Part shown: positions 41,748-50,885 of the stretch, in pieces
Position numbering within the stretch: the stretch's first letter is position 1
How the letters are laid out: each line of letters begins with the position of its first letter
NCBI RefSeq assembly: GCF_002835665.1
Contig: NZ_PIZV01000074.1
Span: 1-64,000 of the forward strand
Source of the DNA: Chryseobacterium sp. PMSZPI
GTDB lineage: Bacteria > Bacteroidota > Bacteroidia > Flavobacteriales > Weeksellaceae
Direction of reading: 5' to 3'
DNA length: 64,000 nucleotides
Notes under the pieces: generated by a model
What the model was told of the DNA's origin: nothing
Databases searched by the model: none
The model's input: the letters and a program-made list of their open reading frames with translations, nothing else
Program-made: the position numbers and the translations under genes

Positions 41748-43097
41748 ATGAAAAAACATATAAGGCTTATAATGCCTTTGCTGGCTGGGATCAGTTTGTT
41801 TCTATATTCCTGTATGCATGATGAAACAACAGCTGAATCGGAAGCATCATATCAGACAAAGGAATACACTTCTAAAAGTCTCTGGAAAGAAGACGAAAAA
41901 TACATCAAAAACGTCAAAAAGGTATTTGATGCTAATGCAGACCCGGTATATTTCAAAAACAAACATGGGGAAGTGGCATGGAACTATGCGTTAACGACGG
42001 GGGAAGAAAGCTTTTTGGAAGTTCCCGTTATCAAGAACGGTAAAGTAAATTTCACACTTGTGGTAAAAAGGGAGAGAGACAGAGTTTATTTTAAGACAGA
42101 CCGTAACGAAAAATCCAAAAAGTTTTTTGAAATCCTGATGTTTAAAGACAGAAATGAACTTTCCGGAACCCTTAAAGAAAATTCGGGAGACTCCCAGTCC
42201 AGATCAGCTTGTATTACCATTACGAAAACGGTAACCTGGACAGATACGATAACAGGTGAGGTCTTGCAAATAGATCATTTTACAGAAACACGCTGTACTC
42301 CCGTCGGGCCTTATTTGGATTGTACAGATTTAAGTCTTAACTCTTCATGTGGAAGTGGAAGCGGAGGTGATAGTGCCGGTGGAGGCGGTGGAGGTAACGG
42401 TGGTTATCCATATACACCAGAGGAGCAGACTCTTGCTGATTATTGTAAGTTATTAAGAGAGCAGGGACAAAATGCCTCTTTTCAAAGTAATATAAGTACC
42501 TTAAAAAACAATACAGGATTAAAAAAAGAAACCGGATATATCCAGAGAACAAATGGATCATACACATATCAAGATGCAGCGACACAGGCAGATAATAAAA
42601 ACAGCTTATCTCTTCCCAACGCAGCTTTACAGGCAAACAAAGATATAATGGGATATCTTCATACGCATATTAATGATAATATATCTACAAATGCTGACGG
42701 AGATGAGATAATAAGAAAAGGAATCAAAATGTTTTCCCCTGCTGATGTAGCCTACCTTATGGATATGCTAAAAAATGCACAGAATGCCGGGAGACCTTTA
42801 TCAGAAGTGTATGCCGTAATGGTTACAAGTACAGGGAACTACCAGATTCGGTTTACAGGAAATCAATATCAAATCAAAACTTTTACAGATGCTCAAGTTG
42901 AAAACTTACGTGATCAATTTTTAAAAGATATGGCTGACTCCTCCGATTTAGAGCTGTCTTTCTTAAAATTCATCTACGACAAAATGAATGTAAGGGCTGT
43001 GAATCTTTATAAAATGGACGATTCTACTACTACAAATTATGAAATACGACTAACGCCTGAAAATAATAAAATGAGTACCGGATGTGCCGGATTATAA
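41748..43097 (+). CDS. Lipoprotein with Gly-rich linker and JAMM-like C-terminal domain
   Basis: A 449-residue predicted lipoprotein (signal ending SLFLYSC, Cys22). Residues 23-190 form an N-terminal domain with KDRNELSGTLKENSGDSQSR and a Cys-containing segment. A Gly/Ser linker follows at about 200-222 (GSGSGGDSAGGGGGGNGG). The C-terminal domain (about 225-449) has GYLHTHIND (His305/His307) and MFSPADVAYLMD (Ser330, Asp333), the order of the JAMM/MPN metalloprotease motif H-x-H ... S-x-x-D, although the spacing is longer than the classical seven residues. It ends in GCAGL. It is divergent from the XRE gene and followed by small secreted proteins. The catalytic call is tentative. Confidence 0.6.
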   Translation: MKKHIRLIMPLLAGISLFLYSCMHDETTAESEASYQTKEYTSKSLWKEDEKYIKNVKKVFDANADPVYFKNKHGEVAWNYALTTGEESFLEVPVIKNGKVNFTLVVKRERDRVYFKTDRNEKSKKFFEILMFKDRNELSGTLKENSGDSQSRSACITITKTVTWTDTITGEVLQIDHFTETRCTPVGPYLDCTDLSLNSSCGSGSGGDSAGGGGGGNGGYPYTPEEQTLADYCKLLREQGQNASFQSNISTLKNNTGLKKETGYIQRTNGSYTYQDAATQADNKNSLSLPNAALQANKDIMGYLHTHINDNISTNADGDEIIRKGIKMFSPADVAYLMDMLKNAQNAGRPLSEVYAVMVTSTGNYQIRFTGNQYQIKTFTDAQVENLRDQFLKDMADSSDLELSFLKFIYDKMNVRAVNLYKMDDSTTTNYEIRLTPENNKMSTGCAGL

Positions 43098-43108
43098 AAA
43101 TAGAAATT

Positions 43109-43663
43109 ATGAAAAATATTTTAAGTATCATATGTCTAGCCGTTTTTACAGGCTGTATAGGACAAACAGTATCTCTTGAAACAATGGCGCAATGCATTCC
43201 ATCTCAAACATGTCCAAATGCCTCTTATGTAAAAGACATTAATAACTCCCTGAATAAATATGTTGGCACCTGGAAAGGAAACAGGGATGGTAAAAATTAT
43301 GAATTTAATTTTATCAAAAAAGAAAATGTAGGAGAAAATCAAAAAAAGGATATCCTTATTGGAAGAGTAAAAATAACTAACGCTAATGGTGTCGTAGAAT
43401 ACGATAATTTTAATAAACCTGACACAGCAACCAGATTTACAGGTTTCAATTTTCAGAAAGATTTAAAAGCATATTTAATGTACTTTCTTGGTGGTAAGCT
43501 AGGATGTATTGATTATGGATATGCATACTTAATAATAAAACCAGAGACACCTAATAAGATGAGTATTACATTTTTGCCAGACTATGATATTGTCACTCAG
43601 GATTGTAGTAATTTTAAGACTACGTTGCCTACGGAAAAAGTTATACACTTAACAAGGCAATAA
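43109..43663 (+). CDS. Small secreted protein, DUF6705-like (copy 1)
   Basis: 184 residues from the ATG at 43109 (the longer reading from 43082 lacks a signal). A signal peptide or lipobox (MKNILSIICLAVFTGC) precedes the mature part, which contains SYVKDINNSLNKYVGTWKGNRDGK, then lipocalin-like strands (KDILIGRVKITNANGVVEYDNF, KMSITFLPDYDI). It is related to the next protein (43718-44266), with which it shares the YxKDINNxLNxYxGTWKG block. I recall this as the DUF6705 family of Chryseobacterium, of unknown function. It begins 11 bp after the JAMM-like lipoprotein gene. A partner or protective role is possible but unproven. Confidence 0.65.
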   Translation: MKNILSIICLAVFTGCIGQTVSLETMAQCIPSQTCPNASYVKDINNSLNKYVGTWKGNRDGKNYEFNFIKKENVGENQKKDILIGRVKITNANGVVEYDNFNKPDTATRFTGFNFQKDLKAYLMYFLGGKLGCIDYGYAYLIIKPETPNKMSITFLPDYDIVTQDCSNFKTTLPTEKVIHLTRQ

Positions 43664-43666
43664 TAT

Positions 43667-43695
43667 AAATATCCCGGGTAGAATCTGGGATATTT
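43667..43695 (+). terminator. Hairpin after DUF6705-like copy 1
   Basis: Perfect 9-bp stem AAATATCCC / GGGATATTT with an 11-base loop, then an AT-rich, T-containing stretch. Probable terminator or partial stop before copy 2. Confidence 0.6.
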
Positions 43696-43717
43696 ATCTT
43701 TTCTTAAATGAAAAAAG

Positions 43718-44266
43718 ATGAAAAATATACTTTTATTTATACTATTAAGTATATCAATGTCTTATGCAGCTCAAACATATCCGCTAAGAACGTTCACAGA
43801 TATCCCCGAAAACGCATATCTCAAAGACATAAATAATGAACTCAACAGCTATACAGGAACATGGAAAGGGAGTTGGGACAATAAAACTATTTTTATTATA
43901 TTCAAGAAGGTCACTAATAAATATGATGAAGTATTTAAATATTACAGGGATTATTTAATAGGAAAATTTAAAGTTGTAGACGTCAATGGAAATATTATGT
44001 TTGACAATACTAGTCTTCCTGATGATAAAGTTAAAATAGAAGGATCTGGATTTAGAAAGAAGGATAACAAATACTCATTAATTTATATTGATGATGATTT
44101 ATGCGGGGCATCAGGTAATATTAGAATTATTTTTACAGATAATAATAAAACAAAGTTAAATTGGGAGTATTTTTATCAAAATGAAATACTCACTTCAAGT
44201 TGTCAGTATTATAATACAGGTATTCCTCAAGCATTACCAAAAGGAATTATCCTTATAAAACAATAA
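43718..44266 (+). CDS. Small secreted protein, DUF6705-like (copy 2)
   Basis: A 182-residue protein with a signal peptide (MKNILLFILLSISMSYAAQ). The mature part has AYLKDINNELNSYTGTWKGSWDNK followed by several beta strands (YLIGKFKVVDVNGNIMFDN, NIRIIFTDNNKTKLNWEYF). It is a divergent paralogue of the protein at 43109-43663. Sequence divergence suggests an old duplication. The composition is noticeably A/T-rich compared with core genes nearby. It is followed after 1 bp by the next small gene. Function unknown. Confidence 0.62.
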   Translation: MKNILLFILLSISMSYAAQTYPLRTFTDIPENAYLKDINNELNSYTGTWKGSWDNKTIFIIFKKVTNKYDEVFKYYRDYLIGKFKVVDVNGNIMFDNTSLPDDKVKIEGSGFRKKDNKYSLIYIDDDLCGASGNIRIIFTDNNKTKLNWEYFYQNEILTSSCQYYNTGIPQALPKGIILIKQ

Positions 44267-44267
44267 C

Positions 44268-44750
44268 ATGTTTAGAAAGATTTTATTTTTAATTTATTTC
44301 ACTTTTTGCAATTACTGCTTTTCTCAAAATCAATTTGATAAAATAAAGCTTAGTCATTCTAATTCAATAATGGCAAATAGTGGTATAAATATTACTCTTG
44401 AGCCTATTAAAATTGGAAAGCATAGAATGAAAATAATCGTTGATAGCAAAAAAAATCACTACACCCGAAACCTTTCAAATAAAGAGTATACAGCTATTTA
44501 TCGTTCTGTTTTGAAAATTAACCCCAAATCATTATATATAATTTCCAATAATAAAGATACTTTAACAACTAACTGTATAGATGGTTTTAGTACTATTATG
44601 ACGATATTTAGAAATAATAAAAAAGAAACCTATTTTGTTGATTGCTTATCTAAAATGGATAAGTATAAAAATGAAAGAAAAGATTTTTGGCACGCAACAA
44701 AGCTAATCTTTGAAGCTGCAAATGTGAAAATAAAAGAACTAGAAGACTAA
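44268..44750 (+). CDS. Small secreted protein of unknown family
   Basis: A 160-residue protein with a signal peptide (MFRKILFLIYFTFCNYCFSQ). The mature part is rich in Lys, Asn and Ile, with YTRNLSNKEYTAIYRSVLKIN and ETYFVDCLSKMDKYKNERKD; two Cys (in TNCIDGF and VDCLSK) could pair. I do not recognise the family. It starts 1 bp after the previous stop, so it is co-translated with the DUF6705-like copy 2. Its very low G+C fits horizontal origin. It is the last gene before the right recN repeat. Confidence 0.55.
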   Translation: MFRKILFLIYFTFCNYCFSQNQFDKIKLSHSNSIMANSGINITLEPIKIGKHRMKIIVDSKKNHYTRNLSNKEYTAIYRSVLKINPKSLYIISNNKDTLTTNCIDGFSTIMTIFRNNKKETYFVDCLSKMDKYKNERKDFWHATKLIFEAANVKIKELED

Positions 44751-44820
44751 TTTTATTGGTCCTTACAATAACTTGTAGAAGTTGTTAGAATAAAATACAT
44801 TTAACGTAAAAAGCAAAACT

Positions 44821-44868
44821 ACAGAAGCGGCATTGGCGCAGGCAAAATTATTGATTGGATAATAATAT
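44821..44868 (+). pseudogene. recN 3'-end remnant, right copy of direct repeat
   Basis: 48 bp encoding TEAALAQAKLLIG and a stop, then AATAATAT, with 45 of 48 bases as in recN. The three changes (GCA/GCG, GCT/GCA, TTA/TTG) are synonymous. It has no upstream coding sequence of its own. It marks the right border of the inserted segment. Confidence 0.85.
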
Positions 44869-44914
44869 GTAACATTTTATACATTATCTTTACTAATGTA
44901 TAAAAAACTAACAT

Positions 44915-46381
44915 ATGTTTCTAAAGCTTCTCAGGTTGGAAGTCAAAAGCTTCTTCCGTGGTTCTTCATTAGGAATTAACCTTGCCATGAAAATTTTTCG
45001 ATTCATTGGAATTCTTTATTTCATGGGTTGTCTTGTGGGCGGAGCCGTTCTTGCATTTTTCTATGTGCAGGAAGAAATGCATCAGGATCCTTTAAAAGTC
45101 GTGTCAAAATTTTTAATCATTGCCTGGGCAATGGACTTGATCATTAAATATCTTTGGCAGGAACTTCCTACGCAGAATATCAAACCATTCTTGACCTTGA
45201 GTATCAAGAAGAATACCCTAGTCAATTATATGTTGACGAAGACCTTTCTTTCAGCATTTAGCTGGCTGATTTCTATTTTCTTTTTCACATTTACCATCAT
45301 TGCTTTATTCAATGGATATAGTATTTTAGGAAGTGTTATGTGGCTTGTTGGGGTTTCTTCATTGCTTTATCTGAACAATTTTATCAATATCTTTTCAAAT
45401 AATAAAGAAACGGTTGCTTTTGTTGTAGGAGTAGCTTTTCTGGCGATAGCAGCACTGGGATATTATGATATTGTTCCTATACTGTCTTATTCTGAGTTGA
45501 TTTTCTATAGTTTTTATGAAAAACCTTATTTTTCTCTGGTGGCAGTTGCCCTTTTTATAGGATTATGGATATTGTGTTTCAGATATGTACGTCGGGAATT
45601 TTATCTTGATCAAGGGCTTGAAGCTAAGAAAACAGTAGGTAAAACTGAAAATATTGCCTTCTTAAACAAATATGGCGCTACGGGAACTTTTATTAATAAT
45701 GATATTAAAATGTTAAGGAGAAATAAAGTAACCAAAGGAATTGTATTTGGCAGCTTTATGTTTCTTTTTTACGGGTTGCTGATGTTTACCTCCCCGGTAT
45801 ACAAAACACCTGCGATGACAATGTTTATGGGGCTTTTTGTAACGGGAGGATTCCAGTTTTTGTTTGGACAGAGGGTTCCTGCTTTTGATAGTTCTTATTA
45901 TCCGTTGATGATGACATTAAATGTTCCCTATAAAGAATATTTAAAAGCAAAATGGTGGCTGATGAATATTGTGACCGGAATTTCCGTTATTATTGCTGCT
46001 ATTTATACTTACTTTGGATGGGAGCTATACGTTACATTCTTTGCTGCCGGATTATATAATATCGGGGTGAACTCCCAGTTTACCCTTTGGTCTGGAGCAT
46101 TCAATAAAATGCAGATTGATCTTAATTCAAAAGAAAAGAGATTTGGACAGAAAAACAGCTTTAATACGATGGCTCTGCTTTTGTTAATTCCTAAAATGTT
46201 ACTTCCTATGGCTGTTTTTGCCATTACAAAATATTTTTTTGGAATCACGGCGGGAGTGATTAGCATTGCCGTTCTGGGATTGATTGGATTTTTATTCCGA
46301 GAGAAGATTTTCGATATTATCGTAAAACATTATAAAAAAGAAAAATACAGTACGCTTGATGCGTTTAAAAATAAAAGTTAA
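44915..46381 (+). CDS. DUF5687 family ABC transporter permease
   Basis: A 488-residue polytopic membrane protein, about 12 hydrophobic segments, matching DUF5687, a permease family found with an ABC ATPase in flavobacteria. The start FLKLLRLEVKSFFRGSSLGINLAMKIFR and the middle LNKYGATGTFINNDIKMLRRNKVTKGIVFGSFMFLFYGLLMFTSP are characteristic. Export of an unknown substrate is likely. It is followed after 3 bp by its ATPase. It probably was next to recN before the insertion at 41.1-44.9 kb. Confidence 0.85.
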   Translation: MFLKLLRLEVKSFFRGSSLGINLAMKIFRFIGILYFMGCLVGGAVLAFFYVQEEMHQDPLKVVSKFLIIAWAMDLIIKYLWQELPTQNIKPFLTLSIKKNTLVNYMLTKTFLSAFSWLISIFFFTFTIIALFNGYSILGSVMWLVGVSSLLYLNNFINIFSNNKETVAFVVGVAFLAIAALGYYDIVPILSYSELIFYSFYEKPYFSLVAVALFIGLWILCFRYVRREFYLDQGLEAKKTVGKTENIAFLNKYGATGTFINNDIKMLRRNKVTKGIVFGSFMFLFYGLLMFTSPVYKTPAMTMFMGLFVTGGFQFLFGQRVPAFDSSYYPLMMTLNVPYKEYLKAKWWLMNIVTGISVIIAAIYTYFGWELYVTFFAAGLYNIGVNSQFTLWSGAFNKMQIDLNSKEKRFGQKNSFNTMALLLLIPKMLLPMAVFAITKYFFGITAGVISIAVLGLIGFLFREKIFDIIVKHYKKEKYSTLDAFKNKS

Positions 46382-46384
46382 GCC

Positions 46385-47101
46385 ATGATCAGTATTAATA
46401 ATTTATCAAAAACATACGGACCTGCAACAGTTCTGAACATCGAACACCTTGAAATCCCCAATGGAGAAACATTTGGCCTGGTAGGGAACAACGGAGCAGG
46501 GAAAACAACTCTTTTCAGTTTGATGTTGGATCTGATTCAGGCGACAACCGGTTCAGTAAGCATCGACGGAATTAAAGTAAATGAATCCGAAACATGGAAA
46601 AATAAAGTTTCGGCATTTGTAGACGATTCCTTTCTGATAGGTTATCTTACCCCTGAAGAATATTTTTATTTCATCGGTGAGTTGAGAGGCCAGAATAAAG
46701 CATCTGTAGATGAATTTTTAAAGCCTTTCCATGATTTTTTCAATGGAGAAATTCTAAAATCCGGAAAATATATCCGTGACCTGTCAAAAGGAAATCAGAA
46801 AAAAGTAGGAATTGTAGGGGCTATTATTGGTAATCCGGAAATTATTATCCTTGATGAGCCTTTTGCCAACCTGGATCCGTCTACCCAGATTAAACTTAAA
46901 AACTTAATTAAAGAATTATCAAAGCAGGAGGGTGTTACTTTTCTGATCTCCAGTCATGATCTTTCCCATACGACAGAAGTTTGTAATAGAATTGTAGTAG
47001 TCAATAAAGGATTGCTTGTAAAAGATATCCAGACAAATCCGGAAACATTGAAAGACCTTGAGCAATATTTTGCAGAACAGGTTTCTGATCCTGCATTTTA
47101 A
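46385..47101 (+). CDS. ABC transporter ATP-binding protein
   Basis: A 238-residue ATPase: Walker A GLVGNNGAGKTTLF (about 35-48), signature RDLSKGNQKKVGI (about 135-147), Walker B EIIILDEPFANLDPSTQ and H-loop ISSHDLSH. The signature LSKGN replaces LSGGQ, a variant common in ABC-2-type exporters. It pairs with the DUF5687 permease 3 bp upstream; the two should form a dimeric exporter of unknown substrate. A bidirectional terminator follows at 47117. Confidence 0.92.
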   Translation: MISINNLSKTYGPATVLNIEHLEIPNGETFGLVGNNGAGKTTLFSLMLDLIQATTGSVSIDGIKVNESETWKNKVSAFVDDSFLIGYLTPEEYFYFIGELRGQNKASVDEFLKPFHDFFNGEILKSGKYIRDLSKGNQKKVGIVGAIIGNPEIIILDEPFANLDPSTQIKLKNLIKELSKQEGVTFLISSHDLSHTTEVCNRIVVVNKGLLVKDIQTNPETLKDLEQYFAEQVSDPAF

Positions 47102-47116
47102 TACTTGTAAAATTAA

Positions 47117-47152
47117 AAACTCCGGAGAAATAAGCATGCATCTCCGGAGTTT
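47117..47152. terminator. Bidirectional terminator between ABC ATPase and fumC
   Basis: Perfect 12-bp stem AAACTCCGGAGA / TCTCCGGAGTTT with a 12-base loop, between convergent genes. Confidence 0.8.
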
Positions 47153-47185
47153 CATAATAAGTCTATGAATTAAAATTAGTACGTT

Positions 47186-48580
47186 CTATTTTAAACTTCC
47201 CACCATATCTTCAGGTTTTACCCACTCATCAAATTGCTCAGCGGTTAGGAGGCCAAGATTGATGGCTTCTTCTTTTAATGTGGTTCCGTTTTTATGAGCT
47301 GTTTTGGCAATCTTTGCTGCATTTTCGTACCCGATATGAGTATTTAAAGCGGTGACAAGCATTAAAGATTTATCAACGAGTTCTTTGATTCTTTCATAAT
47401 TTGGCTCAATACCTACCGCACAGTGATCGTTGAAAGAAATACATGCGTCAGCAATTAATTGTGCCGATTGTAAAAAATTATAAGCCATTACCGGTTTGAA
47501 AACATTCAGCTCGTAGTTACCCTGAGTTCCCGCAAATGAAATAGTAGTATCATTTCCTAATACCTGAGCACAAACCATAGTCATTGCTTCATTTTGAGTA
47601 GGATTTACTTTTCCGGGCATAATAGAAGAGCCGGGCTCATTTTCAGGAATGTGGATTTCCCCGATTCCGGAACGTGGACCGGAAGCCAATAATCTGATAT
47701 CCTGAGCGATTTTAAATAAAGAAACAGCGAGTTGTTTTAAGGCGCCATGACTTTCAACAATCGCATCATGAGCTGCCAGAGCTTCAAATTTGTTTTCAGC
47801 GGTAATAAAAGGATGGTTTGTAAATTTGGCAATATATTCCGCCACTTTTACGTCATAGCCGTTCGGAGTATTCAATCCCGTTCCTACAGCTGTTCCCCCT
47901 AATGCAAGTTCAGAAAGATGTGGAAGAGTATTTTTTAAAGCTCTTAACCCAAACTCCAGTTGAGCCACATATCCTGAAAACTCCTGTCCAAGAGTGAGTG
48001 GTGTGGCATCCATCAGGTGGGTTCTTCCAATTTTTACAATATCTTTAAAGGTTACAGATTTTTCGGCAAGTGTATTCTTTAGTTTTTCTACTGCAGGAAT
48101 GGTTGCTTCCACTACTTTTTTATAAGCAGCAATATGCATTGCCGTAGGATAGGTGTCGTTAGATGACTGTGACTTATTAACATCATCATTGGGATGTATT
48201 TCAGATTTTTCTCCTAGAGTTCCTCCATTATTGACGTGAGCTTTGTTTGATATAACTTCATTCACATTCATATTCGATTGAGTTCCCGATCCTGTCTGCC
48301 AGATTACCAAAGGGAACTGATCATTAAGCTTTCCTTCCAGAATCTCATCACAGACTTTGGCAATCATCTCTCTTTTTTCAGCCGGAAGCACTCCCAGGTC
48401 TGTATTGGCATAGGCGGCTGCTTTTTTCAAATAGGCGAAAGCTTCAATGATTTCATGAGGCATAGAACCTTCGGGACCGATTTTAAAATTATTTCTTGAA
48501 CGTTCCGTTTGTGCACCCCAAAATTTATCAGCAGGTACCTGCACCTCTCCCATGGTGTCTTTTTCTATTCTGTAATTCAT
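47186..48580 (-). CDS. fumC: Fumarate hydratase class II
   Basis: A 464-residue iron-independent fumarase that interconverts fumarate and malate in the TCA cycle. Conserved blocks: [27 protein letters not shown] at the start, [46 protein letters not shown] and the superfamily signature [17 protein letters not shown] (about 317-333). It lies 138 bp from and divergent to a class I fumarase, so both isofunctional enzymes share one intergenic region. The TGG-rich N-terminus supports the start used. Confidence 0.95.
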   Translation of the reverse strand: MNYRIEKDTMGEVQVPADKFWGAQTERSRNNFKIGPEGSMPHEIIEAFAYLKKAAAYANTDLGVLPAEKREMIAKVCDEILEGKLNDQFPLVIWQTGSGTQSNMNVNEVISNKAHVNNGGTLGEKSEIHPNDDVNKSQSSNDTYPTAMHIAAYKKVVEATIPAVEKLKNTLAEKSVTFKDIVKIGRTHLMDATPLTLGQEFSGYVAQLEFGLRALKNTLPHLSELALGGTAVGTGLNTPNGYDVKVAEYIAKFTNHPFITAENKFEALAAHDAIVESHGALKQLAVSLFKIAQDIRLLASGPRSGIGEIHIPENEPGSSIMPGKVNPTQNEAMTMVCAQVLGNDTTISFAGTQGNYELNVFKPVMAYNFLQSAQLIADACISFNDHCAVGIEPNYERIKELVDKSLMLVTALNTHIGYENAAKIAKTAHKNGTTLKEEAINLGLLTAEQFDEWVKPEDMVGSLK

Positions 48581-48693
48581 TGTGATTGAAATTTTTATAA
48601 AGTTACTGATAACCGAAGAATTTCACAATTTATAATCATTATAAATATCAATTTTAATGACTGATTTTACTCATATTTTTTTAAAGGAAGCCG

Positions 48694-48701
48694 TATTTTT
48701 G
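48694..48701 (+). promoter_or_regulatory. -7 promoter element of the class I fumarase gene
   Basis: TATTTTTG (TAnnTTTG) 17 bp before the ATG, leaving a very short 5' leader. Confidence 0.65.
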
Positions 48702-48718
48702 TACAAACAAAAAATTGA

Positions 48719-50326
48719 ATGGAATTTAGATATCAGGATCCGTATCCAATTCAGAAAGATGATACGGTGTATAAAAAGCTTACATCAGATTATGTAAAGG
48801 TTGAAAAACTGGGTGACAGAGAAATTTTAACAGTTGACCCGAAGGGATTGGAGTTATTGGCTGAAGAAGCTATGGCAGACGTTTCATTCATGTTGCGTTC
48901 TTCCCACCTGGAAAGCCTTAAAAGAATCATTGATGATCCTGAAGCTACAGATAACGATAGATTCGTTGCTTATAACTTACTGCAAAACGCTGCTGTAGCG
49001 GTTGAGGGAGCTCTTCCTTCTTGCCAGGATACAGGAACGGCAATTGTAATGGGTAAAAAAGGAGAAAATGTATACACAGGAGTAGATGATGGTGAATTTT
49101 TAAGCCGTGGAATTTATAATACCTATCAAAAAAGAAACTTAAGATATTCTCAGGTCGTTCCGTTAACGATGTTTGACGAAAAGAATTCAGGATCAAACCT
49201 TCCGGCACAGATTGATATTTATGCTAAAAAAGGAGATTATTATGAATTCCTATTCTTAACAAAAGGAGGTGGTTCTGCGAATAAAACATTCTTATACCAA
49301 AAAACGAAATCTTTATTGAACGAAAAATCTCTTGAAGAATTCATCAAAGAAAAAATCTCAGACCTTGGAACTGCTGCATGTCCGCCATATCACCTTGCTT
49401 TAGTAATAGGAGGAACTTCGGCAGAGGCTAACCTTGCTGCTGTTAAAAAAGCTTCAGCAAAATATTATGACAACCTTCCAACAGAAGGAAACGAAGCAGG
49501 ACAGGCTTTCAGAGATCTTGAGTGGGAAGCTAAAGTTCAGAAAATCTGTCAGGAAAGTGCCATCGGAGCTCAATTTGGAGGAAAATACCTTACACACGAT
49601 GTAAGAGTAATCAGACTTCCAAGACACGCTGCTTCTTGTCCTGTAGGAATGGGAGTTTCTTGCTCGGCAGATAGAAACATTAAAGGAAAAATTACTAAAG
49701 ACGGGATTTTCCTTGAGCAATTGGAGCAAGATCCAAAAAGATTTTTACCGGCTACCCCTCCACATTTGGAAGAAGCAGTTGAGGTAAATCTGAATAAACC
49801 AATGCCAGAAATCTTAGCAGAACTTTCAAAATATCCGATCAAAACAAGATTAAAGTTAAACGGAACATTAATCGTTGCTAGAGATATTGCTCATGCTAAG
49901 ATCAAAGAAATCATCGACAGCGGAAAACCGATGCCGGAATATTTCAAAAACCATCCGATTTATTATGCAGGACCTGCAAAAACTCCGGAAGGTATGGCTT
50001 CAGGAAGTTTCGGACCTACAACAGCCGGAAGAATGGACGTTTATGTAGACGAATTCCAAAGCCATGGTGGAAGTATGATTATGCTGGCAAAAGGAAACAG
50101 AAGTAAAGATGTTACCAATGCTTGTAATAAGTATGGTGGTTTCTATCTTGGATCAATCGGAGGACCTGCTGCAATCCTTGCTAAGGATAATATTGTTTCT
50201 GTAGATGTGGTAGATTTCCCTGAATTAGGAATGGAAGCAGTAAGAAAAATTGAAGTAAAAGACTTCCCGGCATTCATTATTACTGATGATAAAGGAAACG
50301 ATTTCTTCGCAGATCTTGCCCATTAA
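48719..50326 (+). CDS. Fumarate hydratase class I (iron-sulfur)
   Basis: A 535-residue fused class I fumarase (E. coli FumA/FumB type) with a 4Fe-4S cluster. The three cluster Cys are in [29 protein letters not shown] and [13 protein letters not shown]. The C-terminal beta domain holds [26 protein letters not shown] and [26 protein letters not shown]. It catalyses the same reaction as the divergent FumC but is sensitive to oxygen and iron supply, so the pair may be balanced by those conditions. It has its own promoter at 48694. The C-terminal ADLAH end is normal. Confidence 0.93.
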   Translation: MEFRYQDPYPIQKDDTVYKKLTSDYVKVEKLGDREILTVDPKGLELLAEEAMADVSFMLRSSHLESLKRIIDDPEATDNDRFVAYNLLQNAAVAVEGALPSCQDTGTAIVMGKKGENVYTGVDDGEFLSRGIYNTYQKRNLRYSQVVPLTMFDEKNSGSNLPAQIDIYAKKGDYYEFLFLTKGGGSANKTFLYQKTKSLLNEKSLEEFIKEKISDLGTAACPPYHLALVIGGTSAEANLAAVKKASAKYYDNLPTEGNEAGQAFRDLEWEAKVQKICQESAIGAQFGGKYLTHDVRVIRLPRHAASCPVGMGVSCSADRNIKGKITKDGIFLEQLEQDPKRFLPATPPHLEEAVEVNLNKPMPEILAELSKYPIKTRLKLNGTLIVARDIAHAKIKEIIDSGKPMPEYFKNHPIYYAGPAKTPEGMASGSFGPTTAGRMDVYVDEFQSHGGSMIMLAKGNRSKDVTNACNKYGGFYLGSIGGPAAILAKDNIVSVDVVDFPELGMEAVRKIEVKDFPAFIITDDKGNDFFADLAH

Positions 50327-50481
50327 AAGATAGAAATGACGGATAGATAATATACGAAAAGATGATCAGTAAACGGTTTATTAGCTATTAATCTATTCTC
50401 TCATCATCTAAATATTAGTTTAAAATTAAAATAAATAATAAAATAGGACGCTGATCTTTTGTGTAAAAAAGAAAAAAGTTC

Positions 50482-50489
50482 TATTTTTG
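50482..50489 (+). promoter_or_regulatory. -7 promoter element of the small membrane protein gene
   Basis: TATTTTTG (TAnnTTTG) 18 bp before the ATG at 50508. It overlaps a possible TTG start at 50487, which is therefore unlikely to be used. Confidence 0.6.
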
Positions 50490-50507
50490 CCTAAAATCTT
50501 TAAGAGA

Positions 50508-50792
50508 ATGATAACGATTTTATCAGCATTTTGGCCGTTCTACCAGTTCCTTTGGACTGTATTCTTTATTACTATGTTCTTAGTAGGATTCTGGTGTATT
50601 TTTATGTTCTTCGGATTAGTAATCCCAATGTGGCTAACTGAAGGTTTGAAAGAGTACTTCGGAAAAGTGAAGCCTTTCGATCCTGAAGATATCAGAAGAA
50701 AACTTATTACTGAGCAGGAAGGTGTAGAAACAATCTACAGCCAACCTAAAGGGAACGGACCTTTCATCCACGATCACGGACATCATCATTAA
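50508..50792 (+). CDS. Small membrane protein of unknown function
   Basis: 94 residues from the ATG at 50508. The first half is strongly hydrophobic (ITILSAFWPFYQFLWTVFFITMFLVGFWCIFMFFGLVIPMWL), one long or two short membrane helices. The second half is charged and ends in a His-rich tail, HDHGHHH, which could bind metal. It starts 182 bp after the class I fumarase and has its own promoter, so a joint operon is doubtful. I do not recognise a named family. A role with the Fe-S fumarase or in metal handling is only a thought from the tail. Confidence 0.6.
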   Translation: MITILSAFWPFYQFLWTVFFITMFLVGFWCIFMFFGLVIPMWLTEGLKEYFGKVKPFDPEDIRRKLITEQEGVETIYSQPKGNGPFIHDHGHHH

Positions 50793-50857
50793 TTGATTGT
50801 CATTGCTTTTTCACCTGAATTCTGAAAAAGTAATATCAAAGCAAAACAACATATAAT

Positions 50858-50885
50858 AAAACCGCTTAAAATATTAAGCGGTTTT
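50858..50885. terminator. Bidirectional terminator before the AraC gene
   Basis: Perfect 12-bp stem AAAACCGCTTAA / TTAAGCGGTTTT with loop AATA, between the convergent small membrane protein gene and AraC gene. Confidence 0.85.

Noticed and set aside
41128..44820. A classical integrative element at recN
   Set aside because: No integrase, excisionase or mobilisation gene lies between the repeats; the segment is treated as an insert of unknown mechanism.
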